Of a stretch of DNA of 64,000 bases, positions 50,469 through 58,510 are shown piece after piece. Source of the stretch: Nocardioides sp. R-C-SC26. GTDB lineage: Bacteria; Actinomycetota; Actinomycetes; Propionibacteriales; Nocardioidaceae. The position numbers were made by a program, and so were the translations under genes. The stretch covers positions 62,001 to 126,000 of the forward strand of contig NZ_JAHRHK010000002.1 in the NCBI RefSeq assembly GCF_021246465.1, given 5' to 3'. Numbering within the stretch: the first letter of the stretch is position 1; each line of letters begins with the position of its first letter. The notes below the pieces were generated by a model. That model did no database searches and was not told where the DNA came from. It worked only from the letters and a program-made list of their open reading frames with translations.

Positions 50469-52151
50469 ATGGCGGAGTACGTGTTCACCCTGCGCAATGT
50501 GCGCAAAGCCCATGGCGACAAGGTCGTTCTCGACAACGTGACGTTGTCGTTCCTGCACGGAGCCAAGATCGGCGTCGTCGGTCCGAACGGCACCGGTAAG
50601 TCCTCGCTGCTGCGGATCATGGCGGGGCTCGACCATGCCAACAACGGCGACGCCATCCTCGACCCCGACGCCACGGTGGGCATGCTCCAGCAGGAGCCCC
50701 CCCTGACCGAGGGCAAGACGGTGCTGGAGAACGTCGAGGAGGCCGTCGGCGACATCCTCGCGAAGAAGAAGCGCTACGACGAGATCTCCGAGGCGATGGC
50801 CGACCCCGACGCCGACTTCGACACGCTGCTCGCCGAGATGGGCGAGCTGCAGGAGGCGCTCGACGCCGCCAACGTGTGGGATCTCGACAGCCGCCTCGAC
50901 CAGGCCATGGACGCCCTGCGCTGCCCCCCGCCCGACGTCCTGGTCGACAATCTCTCCGGTGGCGAGCGCCGCCGCGTGGCGCTCTGCAAGCTGTTGCTGC
51001 AGCAGCCGGACCTGCTGCTGCTCGACGAGCCCACGAACCACCTGGACGCCGAGTCGGTGCAGTGGCTGGAGGGCCACCTCAAGAGCTACCCCGGCGCCGT
51101 CTTGGCGATCACCCACGACCGGTACTTCCTCGACAACGTCGCCGAGTGGATCCTCGAGCTCGACCGCGGCAAGACCCACCCCTACGAGGGCAACTACTCC
51201 ACCTACCTGGAGACCAAGAAGGACCGTCTCAAGATCGAGGGGCAGAAGGACGCCAAGCGCGCCAAGATGCTCGAGAAGGAACTCGAGTGGGTGCGCTCCA
51301 ACGCCAAGGCCCGACAGACCAAGTCCAAGTCGCGTCTGGCCCGCTACGAGGAGATGGCCGCCGAGGCCGACAAGGCCCGCAAGATCGACACCGCGGACAT
51401 CAACATCCCGCCGGGACCGCGCCTGGGTGACGTCGTGCTCGAGGCCGACCACCTCACCAAGGGCTTCGAGGACCGGGTGCTGTGGAACGACATCTCCTTC
51501 AGCCTCCCGCGTGCCGGCATCGTCGGCATCGTCGGTCCGAACGGCGTCGGCAAGACCACGCTGTTCCGGATGATCACCGGCGGCGAGACGCCCGACTCCG
51601 GCGACCTGACCGTGGGCCAGACCGTGAAGCTCTCCTACGTCGACCAGAGCCGTGGCGGCATCGACCCGAACAAGAACGTCTGGGAGGTCGTCTCCGACGG
51701 CCTGGACTTCATCAAGGTCGCCAACTTCGAGATGAACAGCCGCGCCTACGTGGCCTCCTTCGGCTTCAAGGGCCCCGACCAGCAGAAGAAGGCCGGCGTG
51801 CTCTCCGGTGGTGAGCGCAACCGTCTGAACCTGGCGCTGACGCTGAAGCAGGGTGGCAACGTGCTGCTGCTCGACGAGCCGACCAACGACCTCGACGTCG
51901 AGACGCTCTCCTCGCTCGAGGATGCACTGCTCGACTTCCCCGGCTGCGCCGTGGTGACCTCCCACGACCGGTGGTTCCTCGACCGGATCGCCACCCACAT
52001 CCTGGCGTGGGAGGGCACCGAGGACGAAGAGGGCGCCTGGTTCTGGTTCGAGGGCAACTTCGCCTCCTACGAGGAGAACAAGATCGAGCGCCTCGGCGTC
52101 GAGGCCGCCCGCCCGCATCGGGTCACCCACCGCCGGTTGACCCGCGACTGA
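50469..52151 (+). CDS. ettA: Energy-dependent translational throttle protein EttA (ABC-F)
   Basis: 560-aa ABC-F protein with two ATPase modules and no membrane domain. First module: Walker A GPNGTGKSS, signature LSGGERRRVALCKLL, Walker B LLLDEPTNHLD. Arm and linker region rich in Lys/Glu at about 240-315. Second module: GPNGVGKTT, LSGGERNRLNLALTL, LLLDEPTNDLD. The short C-terminus ends in HRRLTRD without the extended coiled coil of Uup. EttA binds the ribosomal E site and gates the first elongation steps according to ADP/ATP. This gene stands near orthologues of several genes of the mycobacterial Rv2466c-Rv2477c region. Confidence 0.95.
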   Translation: MAEYVFTLRNVRKAHGDKVVLDNVTLSFLHGAKIGVVGPNGTGKSSLLRIMAGLDHANNGDAILDPDATVGMLQQEPPLTEGKTVLENVEEAVGDILAKKKRYDEISEAMADPDADFDTLLAEMGELQEALDAANVWDLDSRLDQAMDALRCPPPDVLVDNLSGGERRRVALCKLLLQQPDLLLLDEPTNHLDAESVQWLEGHLKSYPGAVLAITHDRYFLDNVAEWILELDRGKTHPYEGNYSTYLETKKDRLKIEGQKDAKRAKMLEKELEWVRSNAKARQTKSKSRLARYEEMAAEADKARKIDTADINIPPGPRLGDVVLEADHLTKGFEDRVLWNDISFSLPRAGIVGIVGPNGVGKTTLFRMITGGETPDSGDLTVGQTVKLSYVDQSRGGIDPNKNVWEVVSDGLDFIKVANFEMNSRAYVASFGFKGPDQQKKAGVLSGGERNRLNLALTLKQGGNVLLLDEPTNDLDVETLSSLEDALLDFPGCAVVTSHDRWFLDRIATHILAWEGTEDEEGAWFWFEGNFASYEENKIERLGVEAARPHRVTHRRLTRD

Positions 52152-52175
52152 CGCCGACCTGATCCCAGGTCGGCG
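52152..52175 (+). terminator. Hairpin terminator after ettA
   Basis: CGCCGACCT and AGGTCGGCG pair over 9 bp around the loop GATCCC, starting 1 bp after the stop codon. Confidence 0.6.
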
Positions 52176-52202
52176 AGCCGACGGCAGAGAGGCCAGAGTC
52201 TG

Positions 52203-53186
52203 ATGGTGTTCCGGCGCACGCCGAAGCTGCTCGGGCCCGGTGACCTGCCCGAGGGCTTCGCCTACCCGGACGGCGTGGTGGAGCGCATCCGCGACTACTC
52301 CTTCCGCGACTGGGAGTGGCTGCAGGGAGCGCGACTGCGGGAGGCCGCCGCCCAGCTGTGGCAGGCGTTCCCTCGCGAGTTCGTCCCCTTCGCGCTCCGC
52401 AAGGGCACGTCGTTCGTCGCCTGCCTGGACGCCGCGCGCGTGGGGCCGCAGGGCTTCGAGGTCGTCACGGTCGACGTCCGTGACCCCGGCCGCGGTCTGG
52501 TGCAGCACCTGCCCGACTTCCCGTCCTGGTTCGAGGCGGCTCGGGCCGAGGCCGAGGGTGGCCGCGGAGGCGGCGCGCCGACGTCGGCACCGCCGGTGCC
52601 GGGGCCGTCAGGCCCCGCGCCCCAGCCCGGTGCACCTGCCCGACCCGGCGGGTACGCCGCCGGCGGGCCCTCGGCACCTGGAGCGCCGGGGGAGCCGGTG
52701 GGCTTCGAGGAGCCGGGCGGCTACGGCGGTCCCGAGTCGTTCGACTCCTCTGCCGTCGGGTCCTGGGTACCGCCCGAGCGTGGGCAGTGCGCGTGCGTCC
52801 ACCATCTCGAGGACTTCCTGATGGAGGTCGTGCCGTTCGGGAAGACCGCACCGTCGGGGCTGGAGCCGCGACGCGTCTCCGACCTGGTGATGAGCCACGA
52901 GATCGACGCGCGCCCGGGATTCCCGGGCCCGCAGCTGGAGTTCCGCAAGCGCCCGGTCGGGCCGTTCCACTGGGAGGTCTGGCTCGGTCAGGGCGCGCGG
53001 CTGCACCTCGACGAGGGCGGCCGGGTGGACCTCGAGCTCTGGCTGATGCGCAACCCGAACGTGGGTGCCGTGGTCTGGCCGCAGCGTCAGACCCTGCATC
53101 TGCAGGGCCCGCACCTGTGCACCGACGGAGTGCTCACGCTGATCGCGCGGGCGCTCCTCGACGACCGCGTGCGACGTCGCAAATAG
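52203..53186 (+). CDS. Conserved-looking protein of unknown function with Pro/Gly linker
   Basis: 327 aa; family not recognised. An N-terminal alpha/beta region (about 1-115, FRDWEWLQGARLREAAAQLWQ and FVACLDAARVG) and a C-terminal region (about 190-325, HHLEDFLMEVVPFGKTAPSGLEPRRVSDLV and PFHWEVWLGQGARLHLDE) are joined by about 75 residues rich in Pro, Gly and Ala. No signal peptide or membrane helix. Start ATG 52203 is preceded by a GAGAGGCCAGAG region. It is flanked by the ettA terminator and the convergent MarR gene, so it is probably a single-gene transcript. Confidence 0.65.
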   Translation: MVFRRTPKLLGPGDLPEGFAYPDGVVERIRDYSFRDWEWLQGARLREAAAQLWQAFPREFVPFALRKGTSFVACLDAARVGPQGFEVVTVDVRDPGRGLVQHLPDFPSWFEAARAEAEGGRGGGAPTSAPPVPGPSGPAPQPGAPARPGGYAAGGPSAPGAPGEPVGFEEPGGYGGPESFDSSAVGSWVPPERGQCACVHHLEDFLMEVVPFGKTAPSGLEPRRVSDLVMSHEIDARPGFPGPQLEFRKRPVGPFHWEVWLGQGARLHLDEGGRVDLELWLMRNPNVGAVVWPQRQTLHLQGPHLCTDGVLTLIARALLDDRVRRRK

Positions 53187-53238
53187 GCGGCCGCGCGACC
53201 TCCCAGCGGGACCGCTGACCTCCCTCTCGGCGCCCGGG

Positions 53239-53724
53239 TCAGCGCATCTCGCGGTCGGGGTGTGCGGCGATGAGATGGTCGGCGACGGCGTCGAAGACCC
53301 GTCCCACTGCCGCGAGATCCTCCGCGGAGGCCAGGTCCACGAAGTGGTCACGGACGCCGTGCACGTGGGTGGGCGCGATCGAGGCGTGCAGGCTCCGGCC
53401 CTCCTCGGTCATCACCGCGACGACGCCGCGGCCGTCCTCGGGTGAGTTCGTGCGCTCCACCAGTCCCGCGCGTTCCATCCGCTTGACGGTGTGGGTCACC
53501 CGGCTGCGGCTGTGTGCGAGCGCATCCGCCAGCTGCGCCATCCGCATCCGGCCGTCGCGCTCGGAGAGTCGCACGAGGATCTCGTACTCCACCAGGGAGA
53601 CGCCGTGCGCGCGCTGGAGGTCGTCGTCGAGACGATCGAAGAGCAGCGTGCTTCCGAGCAGGAACGCTCGCCAGGAGCGTTGCTGCTCCTCGTCGAGCCA
53701 TCGCGGCGGGGTGCTGCCTGTCAC
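53239..53724 (-). CDS. MarR-family transcriptional regulator
   Basis: 161 aa with a winged helix: helix 2-3 RMAQLADALAHSRSRVTHTVKRMERAGLVERTNSPEDGRGVVAVMTEEG. MarR proteins bind palindromes as dimers and usually respond to phenolic or other small ligands. GTG 53724 is preceded 7 nt upstream on the minus strand by TAGGGT, so the transcript is probably leaderless. A strong hairpin (53767-53804) separates it from the thiolase gene on the same strand. Its targets are not evident. Confidence 0.87.
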   Translation of the reverse strand: MTGSTPPRWLDEEQQRSWRAFLLGSTLLFDRLDDDLQRAHGVSLVEYEILVRLSERDGRMRMAQLADALAHSRSRVTHTVKRMERAGLVERTNSPEDGRGVVAVMTEEGRSLHASIAPTHVHGVRDHFVDLASAEDLAAVGRVFDAVADHLIAAHPDREMR

Positions 53725-53731
53725 ATCGCTG

Positions 53732-53737
53732 ACCCTA
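53732..53737 (-). promoter_or_regulatory. -10 element of a leaderless marR-family transcript
   Basis: TAGGGT on the minus strand, 7 nt before GTG 53724. Confidence 0.5.
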
Positions 53738-53766
53738 CTTGCGGCGCGAGGCAGGTGCGGTCAGAA

Positions 53767-53804
53767 CACGACGCCCGGCTGCGAACTCGCAGCCGGGCGT
53801 CGTG
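53767..53804 (-). terminator. Strong hairpin terminator after the thiolase gene
   Basis: Arms at 53767-53783 and 53788-53804 pair perfectly over 17 bp around the loop AACT. It lies 38 bp after the thiolase stop codon on the minus strand, and bases TTCTGA follow it there. Confidence 0.7.
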
Positions 53805-53841
53805 GTGGAACGCGATCAGGAGGTCGCCGTGGAAGGCGCGC

Positions 53842-55056
53842 TCACATCCGCTCGAGGATGAGCGCCATGCCCTGGCCGCCGCCGACGCACATGGTGATCA
53901 GACCGGTCGACTTGTCGTGGAAGTCGAAGCTGTTGATCATCGTGTTCTGAAGGCGGGCACCGGTCATGCCGAACGGGTGGCCGACGGCGATCGCGCCGCC
54001 GTTGACGTTGAGCCGGTCGATGTCGATGCCGAGGTCCTGGTAGGACGGCACGACCTGGGCGGCGAACGCCTCGTTGATCTCGACGAGGTCGATGTCGTTG
54101 ATCGTCATGCCGGCGTACTTCAGCGCGTTCTTGGTGGCCTCGACCGGACCCATGCCCATGATCTCGGGCGAGAGGCCCGAGACGCCGGTGGAGACGATGC
54201 GCGCCAGCGGCTTGAGGCCGAGCTCCTTGGCCTTGGTGTCGCTCATGATCACGACCGCGGCCGCGCCGTCGTTGAGGGCGCAGCAGTTGCCGGCGGTGAC
54301 GACGCCGTCCTCGCGGAAGACCGGCTTGAGGCCGGAGATCGCCTCGATGGTGACACCGGCGCGCGGGCCGTCATCAGCGGTGACCACGGTTCCGTCAGGC
54401 GTGGTGATCGGAGTGATCTCGCGCTCCCAGAAGCCGTTGGCGATGGCCTGCTCGGCGAGGTTCTGCGAGCGGACGCCGAACTCGTCGAGCTCCTGGCGGG
54501 AGAGGCCGCGCATCGTCGCGACGTTCTCGGCCGTCTCGCCCATCGCGATGTAGATGTCGGGGGCGAGGCCGTCCTCGCGCGGGTCGTGCCAGGTGGCGTT
54601 GGACGCCGTCGTGGCGACCGTGCGGGCCTGGGCGTCGGCGAAGCTCGGGTTCTTGGTGTCGGGCCAGTGGTCCGGCGTGCCCTTCATGAACCGCGAGACG
54701 GTCTCCACGCCGGAGGAGATGAAGACGTCGCCCTCACCGGCCTTGATCGCGTGGAAGGCCATCCGGGTGCTCAGCACCGAGGAGGAGCAGTAGCGGTTCA
54801 CGGTCGCGCCGGGGACCGAGTCGAGGCCGAGTATCGTGTTGACGACCTTGGCCACGTTGAAGCCGGCCTCGCCACCGGGCTGACCGCAGCCCAGGTAGTG
54901 GTCGTCGATCGTCGTCGGGTCGAGCTCGGGGATCTTGTCCAGCGCCGCACGGATGATGGTGGCGGCGAGGTCGTCGGGACGCAGGTCCTTCAGCGACCCC
55001 TTCATGGCGCGCCCGATCGGCGAACGCGCGGCGGAGACGATGACGGCTTCAGGCAT
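53842..55056 (-). CDS. Acetyl-CoA C-acetyltransferase (FadA-type thiolase)
   Basis: 404-aa classical thiolase. Nucleophile Cys near residue 90 in [15 protein letters not shown], the [17 protein letters not shown] histidine motif and the C-terminal cysteine in [13 protein letters not shown]. It carries out the thiolytic step of beta-oxidation or the reverse condensation. A GGAG site precedes ATG 55056. Its promoter region carries a KstR-like palindrome overlapping a TAGGCT -10. The MYCOBACTERIAL steroid thiolase FadA5 is KstR-controlled, which makes a steroid or long-chain side-chain role possible, but the sequence alone does not separate FadA5 from general FadA proteins. Confidence 0.92.
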   Translation of the reverse strand: MPEAVIVSAARSPIGRAMKGSLKDLRPDDLAATIIRAALDKIPELDPTTIDDHYLGCGQPGGEAGFNVAKVVNTILGLDSVPGATVNRYCSSSVLSTRMAFHAIKAGEGDVFISSGVETVSRFMKGTPDHWPDTKNPSFADAQARTVATTASNATWHDPREDGLAPDIYIAMGETAENVATMRGLSRQELDEFGVRSQNLAEQAIANGFWEREITPITTPDGTVVTADDGPRAGVTIEAISGLKPVFREDGVVTAGNCCALNDGAAAVVIMSDTKAKELGLKPLARIVSTGVSGLSPEIMGMGPVEATKNALKYAGMTINDIDLVEINEAFAAQVVPSYQDLGIDIDRLNVNGGAIAVGHPFGMTGARLQNTMINSFDFHDKSTGLITMCVGGGQGMALILERM

Positions 55057-55095
55057 GGAGGCACTCCGTTGTTCTCAGGGATGTCAGCCTGAGCC

Positions 55096-55109
55096 TAGAA
55101 CAGGTTCTC
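55096..55109. promoter_or_regulatory. KstR-like operator between thiolase and thioesterase genes
   Basis: TAGAACAGGTTCTC matches the mycobacterial KstR pattern TnnAACnnGTTnnA at all fixed positions except the last (C for A); AGAAC-AG-GTTCT is a perfect inverted repeat. On the minus strand it abuts a TAGGCT -10 box for the thiolase gene, and on the plus strand it ends at the GTG 55110. Confidence 0.55.
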
Positions 55110-56054
55110 GTGTCGGTGGCTGAGAGGATCCGGGACGTGCGTCACGTCTACGACTGTCCGACCCGCTGGGCCGACCTCGATCAGCTCGGTCACGTCAACA
55201 ACGTGATCTACGTGGACTACCTCCAAGAGGCCCGTATCGACCTGATGCGCCACCTGTTCGGCCCGCGGCCGATCGGTGCCGCCGACCTCGTCGAAGGCGT
55301 CGTCGTGGTGCGCCAGGAGATCAGCTACCTGGCTCCGTTGGGCTTCGGGTTCGGACCCGTCTCGGTCGAGTGCTGGGTGAGCGAGGTCAAGGCGGCCACC
55401 TTCACGATCTCCTACGAGATCTTCCATGCCGCTCCCGACCGCGGATCTGACGGGCGACGGGTCTATGCCCGGGCGCGGTCGGTGCTCGCACCGTTCGTCT
55501 TCGCCGAGGAACGCCCGCGCCGCCTGGACGTCGAGGAGCGTCGGGTGCTGCGCGACGTCCTGGAGTCTCCTGGCGATGGGGGTGCTGGGTGGGGCGAGCT
55601 CGTCGCGGTCGAGGTCGACGACGTGGTGGTGTCGCGTGAGGCGCAGGACGCGCTCCGTTACGACGTCCACGTGCGGTTCTCCGACGTCGACGCGTACCGC
55701 CACGTCAACAACGTCGTCTACTTCGAGTACTTCCAGGAGTCGCGCATCCGTCTCCTCGCCCAGGTTGCGCGCGACGCAGGGGTCGTCGGCAACGTGGTCG
55801 TCGCCGCGGCCGACGTCGGCTACCTCGCACCGATGCTGCAACGCTCCGAGCCGTACCTGTGTCGCAGCAGCATCGTGGCGGTCGGGTCGCGCTCGGTGAC
55901 GGTGGCCGGCGAGATCGTCGACCCCGCGGATCAGGCCCGGGTCTACGCGCGGGCTCGCGTCACTCTCGTCTTCTTCGATCCGGCCACCCAGCGTTCGGCC
56001 GAACCGCCCGCGGCGCTGCGTGAGACCCTGATGGCGCTGCTTGCGCCGGCCTGA
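55110..56054 (+). CDS. Double-hotdog acyl-CoA thioesterase
   Basis: 314 aa with two tandem 4-hydroxybenzoyl-CoA thioesterase-type hotdog domains. Each carries the catalytic-Asp pattern: TRWADLDQLGHVNNVIYVDYLQEARI at about 18-43 and VRFSDVDAYRHVNNVVYFEYFQESRI at about 188-213. It would hydrolyse acyl-CoAs in the cytoplasm. GTG 55110 is the first start; GTG 55137 has a better GAGAGGA site and may be the true one. It is divergent from the thiolase gene, 53 bp apart, with the KstR-like site between them. Similar two-domain proteins are found near ettA in mycobacteria (Rv2475c, from memory). Confidence 0.87.
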   Translation: MSVAERIRDVRHVYDCPTRWADLDQLGHVNNVIYVDYLQEARIDLMRHLFGPRPIGAADLVEGVVVVRQEISYLAPLGFGFGPVSVECWVSEVKAATFTISYEIFHAAPDRGSDGRRVYARARSVLAPFVFAEERPRRLDVEERRVLRDVLESPGDGGAGWGELVAVEVDDVVVSREAQDALRYDVHVRFSDVDAYRHVNNVVYFEYFQESRIRLLAQVARDAGVVGNVVVAAADVGYLAPMLQRSEPYLCRSSIVAVGSRSVTVAGEIVDPADQARVYARARVTLVFFDPATQRSAEPPAALRETLMALLAPA

Positions 56055-56116
56055 CGTCGTCGTACCCGCGCCGGCGCCGGACGGGAGCCGAGCGGTGTCT
56101 CAGCCTGATTCCAGGC

Positions 56117-56527
56117 TCAGCCCTGGGTGTTCACCATGAACTGGGCGGCGTGCGTGACGTAGTCCCAGAACTGGGCGTCCTGCTCCGGTGTCAGGGCCGC
56201 GGCGTCCAGGCCGGCGCGGAAGTGCACCAGCCAGCGGTCGCGCGCCTCGAGGTCGACCGGGAACGGTGCGTGCCGCATCCGCAGACGTGGGTGACCGCGC
56301 TGCTCGGAGTAGGTCGTGGGCCCGCCCCAGTACTGGATCAGGAAGAGTCGGAATCGCTCCTCGGCCGGCCCGAGATCGGCGTCCGGATACATCGGGCGCA
56401 GCAGCGGGTCGGTCGCGACGCCCTCGTAGAACACGCGCACGATCGTGGTGATCGTGGGCTCGCCGCCGATCTGGTCGTAGAACGAGCGCTCCGGATCGCC
56501 GTGATCGCTGAGCTTCAGGTCGGTCAT
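56117..56527 (-). CDS. glbO: Group II truncated haemoglobin (trHbO-like)
   Basis: 136-aa 2/2 haemoglobin. SFYDQIGGEPTITTIVRVFYEGV covers the A/B helices with the B10 Tyr; LRMRHAPFPV holds the proximal His F8; ARDRWLVHF holds the Trp G8 that marks group II. TrHbO proteins bind oxygen and act in oxygen or peroxide/NO chemistry close to the membrane. Its ATG overlaps the stop codon of the MscS gene upstream on the same strand, so the two are co-transcribed. Confidence 0.93.
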   Translation of the reverse strand: MTDLKLSDHGDPERSFYDQIGGEPTITTIVRVFYEGVATDPLLRPMYPDADLGPAEERFRLFLIQYWGGPTTYSEQRGHPRLRMRHAPFPVDLEARDRWLVHFRAGLDAAALTPEQDAQFWDYVTHAAQFMVNTQG

Positions 56528-57558
56528 GAGGCGTCCTCGTTGCTGGGGGTGACACCAGTGTGGCGGGTGCCGGTGTCGGCGCCCGAGCCGGTGCCGTCGC
56601 CGGCGTCGGTGCGCTGCCAGACCACCCGCTGGGGAAACGGCATCTCGATGCCCTCGTGGTCGAAGCGAGCCTTGATCCGCTCACGCATCTCCCGAGCGAT
56701 CGCCCACTGCTCTCCCGGCGTGGTCTTGAGCACCACGCGCACGGTGACGCCGTCGGGGCCGAGATCCTGTACCCCCCACACCGACGGCTCCTCGATGACC
56801 TGGTGCTTGAAGTCCTCCTCCTCCCACAGCGAGTGGGCGACGTCGGCGAGCACGCGTCGCACGCGGGCGAGGTCCTCGTGATAGGCGACGCTGACGTCGA
56901 GCACGGTGCGGGCCCAGTTCTGGCTCTGGTTGCCCACGCGGACGATCTCCCCGTTCGGCACGTACCAGACCGTCCCGTTGACGTCGCGGACCCGCGTCAT
57001 CCGCATCGAGACGGCCTCGACCGTGCCGATCGCCTCGCCGAGGTCGACGGAGTCGCCGACGCCGTACTGGTCCTCGAGGATGATGAAGATGCCCGAGAGG
57101 AAGTCCTTCACCAGCGACTGAGCACCGAAGCCGAGCGCGATCCCGACGATGCCGGCGCTGGCGATGATCGGGGCGATGTCGACGCCGATCTCGCTGAGCA
57201 TCATGGTGCCGAACACGGCGACGATCAGCCCGGTGACGACGCTCTTGAAGAGCCCGCCCATCGCCTCGGCCCGCTGCAGGCGGCGCACGGGCGGCTGGAA
57301 GCCGAGCCGATCCAGGCCGATGCGCTCGCCGACCCGAGGCGGCAGGGCGGCGTGCGCCGCGCGTCGCACCACCCGGTCGATGAGTCGGTGTGCCACCCAC
57401 CGCACCACGAGTGCGAGGAGAAGCAGTCCCAGGACGGCGAGGGGTTTGGTGACCAGGACGTCGGAGGACTCGGCGAGCGGTTCGCTACCGGTCCACTGAT
57501 AGATCAGCCGGCAGACGGTCTCGCCCTTCTCGCACGGGTTCGCCATGCCTCCATGCAT
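56524..57558 (-). CDS. MscS-family mechanosensitive ion channel
   Basis: 344-aa small-conductance channel homologue. Three membrane helices: LAVLGLLLLALVVRWVAH, SVVTGLIVAVFGTMML and the pore helix ASAGIVGIALGFGAQSLVKDFLSGIFIILEDQYGVGD, followed by the beta domain (IGTVEAVSMRMTRVRDVNGTVWYVPNGEI) and the cytoplasmic cage. A Gly/Thr-rich tail follows. ATG 57558 is used; ATG 57546 has GGAGG only 1 nt upstream, too close to decide. Protects against hypo-osmotic shock. Co-transcribed with the haemoglobin gene. Confidence 0.92.
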   Translation of the reverse strand: MHGGMANPCEKGETVCRLIYQWTGSEPLAESSDVLVTKPLAVLGLLLLALVVRWVAHRLIDRVVRRAAHAALPPRVGERIGLDRLGFQPPVRRLQRAEAMGGLFKSVVTGLIVAVFGTMMLSEIGVDIAPIIASAGIVGIALGFGAQSLVKDFLSGIFIILEDQYGVGDSVDLGEAIGTVEAVSMRMTRVRDVNGTVWYVPNGEIVRVGNQSQNWARTVLDVSVAYHEDLARVRRVLADVAHSLWEEEDFKHQVIEEPSVWGVQDLGPDGVTVRVVLKTTPGEQWAIAREMRERIKARFDHEGIEMPFPQRVVWQRTDAGDGTGSGADTGTRHTGVTPSNEDAS

Positions 57559-57632
57559 AACAGGTGGACGGCGAGAGCTCCCGGCGTGGGGTACGCCACG
57601 TCGGCGTGGCGCAGAGCGCTCCGAGAGCCCGA

Positions 57633-57638
57633 TATCCT
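57633..57638 (+). promoter_or_regulatory. -10 element of a leaderless transcript
   Basis: TATCCT exactly 6 nt before GTG 57645; no ribosome-binding site upstream. Confidence 0.5.
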
Positions 57639-57644
57639 GGCCGC

Positions 57645-58001
57645 GTGAATACGCCCGTCGCCCGTCGCCTCGCGATCACCGTCTCCGTCTGCGCTGGTCT
57701 CGCCGTCTCGTCCGTGCTCGGTGCCGGCTCCGCCGCCGCCGACGTCCCCGAGGGGTGGCCGGTCAACGACACCGTCGAGCCGCTCCACGCGCTGTTGGTG
57801 CTGCTCGGCATCCCGCTGTTGAGCGCTCTGGTCATCGCCCTGCTGTGCTACCTGCCCTCGCTCGTGCGCGGTGAGTCGATCGCCCCCGGTGGTGCGGCGA
57901 CCGAGAGCCAGTGGCTCGGAGGCCCGCGCAAGGCAGCCGGTGAGTTGGCGGCTCCCGACGGCGACGACTCGCAGGCAGGCGGAGCCAGTGGCCGCTGGTG
58001 A
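57645..58001 (+). CDS. Small exported membrane protein of unknown function
   Basis: 118 aa. A signal peptide (RRLAITVSVCAGLAVSSVLGAGSAAADV) is followed by a second hydrophobic helix (LHALLVLLGIPLLSALVIALLCYL) and a cytoplasmic or disordered Gly/Ala-rich tail. Such proteins are commonly found next to DUF5130 genes in actinobacteria. The GTG start coincides with the predicted transcription start. The 3' end overlaps the DUF5130 gene by 14 bp, so the two are coupled. Confidence 0.72.
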   Translation: MNTPVARRLAITVSVCAGLAVSSVLGAGSAAADVPEGWPVNDTVEPLHALLVLLGIPLLSALVIALLCYLPSLVRGESIAPGGAATESQWLGGPRKAAGELAAPDGDDSQAGGASGRW

Positions 58002-58368
58002 CGTGCTCTCCGGCGCCGACCGGGCGTCGCTGGACGAGACGATCCGCAAGGCCGAGCAGCTCTCCCGCGCGGAGTTCTCGGTGTTCGTCGGCCACGCCGA
58101 CGGCGAGGACGCGCGCGCATTCGCGACGAGCCTGCACAACACGCTGGTGGCGCCTTCGCGCAGCATCCTGATCATGGTCGACCCCGGGCGCCGCTCGCTC
58201 GAGGTCGTCACCGGCGGGTTCGTCCGCCGCACCCTCGACGACGTCCAGGTCGAGCTCGCGATCGAGACGATGACGCGCTCCTTCGGCGAAGGCGACCTCA
58301 CCGGCGGTCTGCGGCGAGGCATCCAGCACCTCGCCGAGCACGCTCGCGCCACCGCCAAGACGGGCTGA
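57988..58368 (+). CDS. DUF5130 (TPM-like) family protein
   Basis: 126-aa soluble alpha/beta protein: SRAEFSVFVGHADGEDARAFATSLHNTLVAPSRSILIMVDPGRRSLEVVTGG and a C-terminal GDLTGGLRRGIQHLAEHA, which match the actinobacterial DUF5130 family related to TPM-domain proteins. Function unknown. GTG 57988 lies inside the end of the upstream gene with a GGCGGAG site. A repeat copy follows the stop. Confidence 0.78.
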   Translation: MAAGDVLSGADRASLDETIRKAEQLSRAEFSVFVGHADGEDARAFATSLHNTLVAPSRSILIMVDPGRRSLEVVTGGFVRRTLDDVQVELAIETMTRSFGEGDLTGGLRRGIQHLAEHARATAKTG

Positions 58369-58389
58369 GCCTCGATCACCGGTTCGCTT

Positions 58390-58506
58390 CGGTGGTCGAG
58401 GAGGTCGCCCTGCGACCGTCTCGAGACCGGATGGGTCGAACGCCGACGCCGGCTGGTGGGGTTTTCGAGGCCCTCGCTGGCGCTCGGGCTCCTCGACCAC
58501 CGGGGG
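58390..58506. repeat. Intergenic inverted-repeat element, copy 5, between convergent genes
   Basis: Left arm GGTGGTCGAGGAGGTCGC-CCT-GCGACCGTCTCGAGACC; right arm GGGGTTTTCGAGGCCCTCGC...CTCCTCGACCACCGGGG. The two arms are approximate reverse complements about 60 bp apart. It lies between the ends of the DUF5130 gene (+) and pepN (-). Confidence 0.82.
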
Positions 58507-58510
58507 GCGC

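Noticed and set aside
56099..56120. Inverted repeat AGCCTG-ATTC-CAGGCT between thioesterase and haemoglobin genes
   Set aside because: Only 6 paired bases and overlapping the haemoglobin stop codon; too weak to call a terminator.
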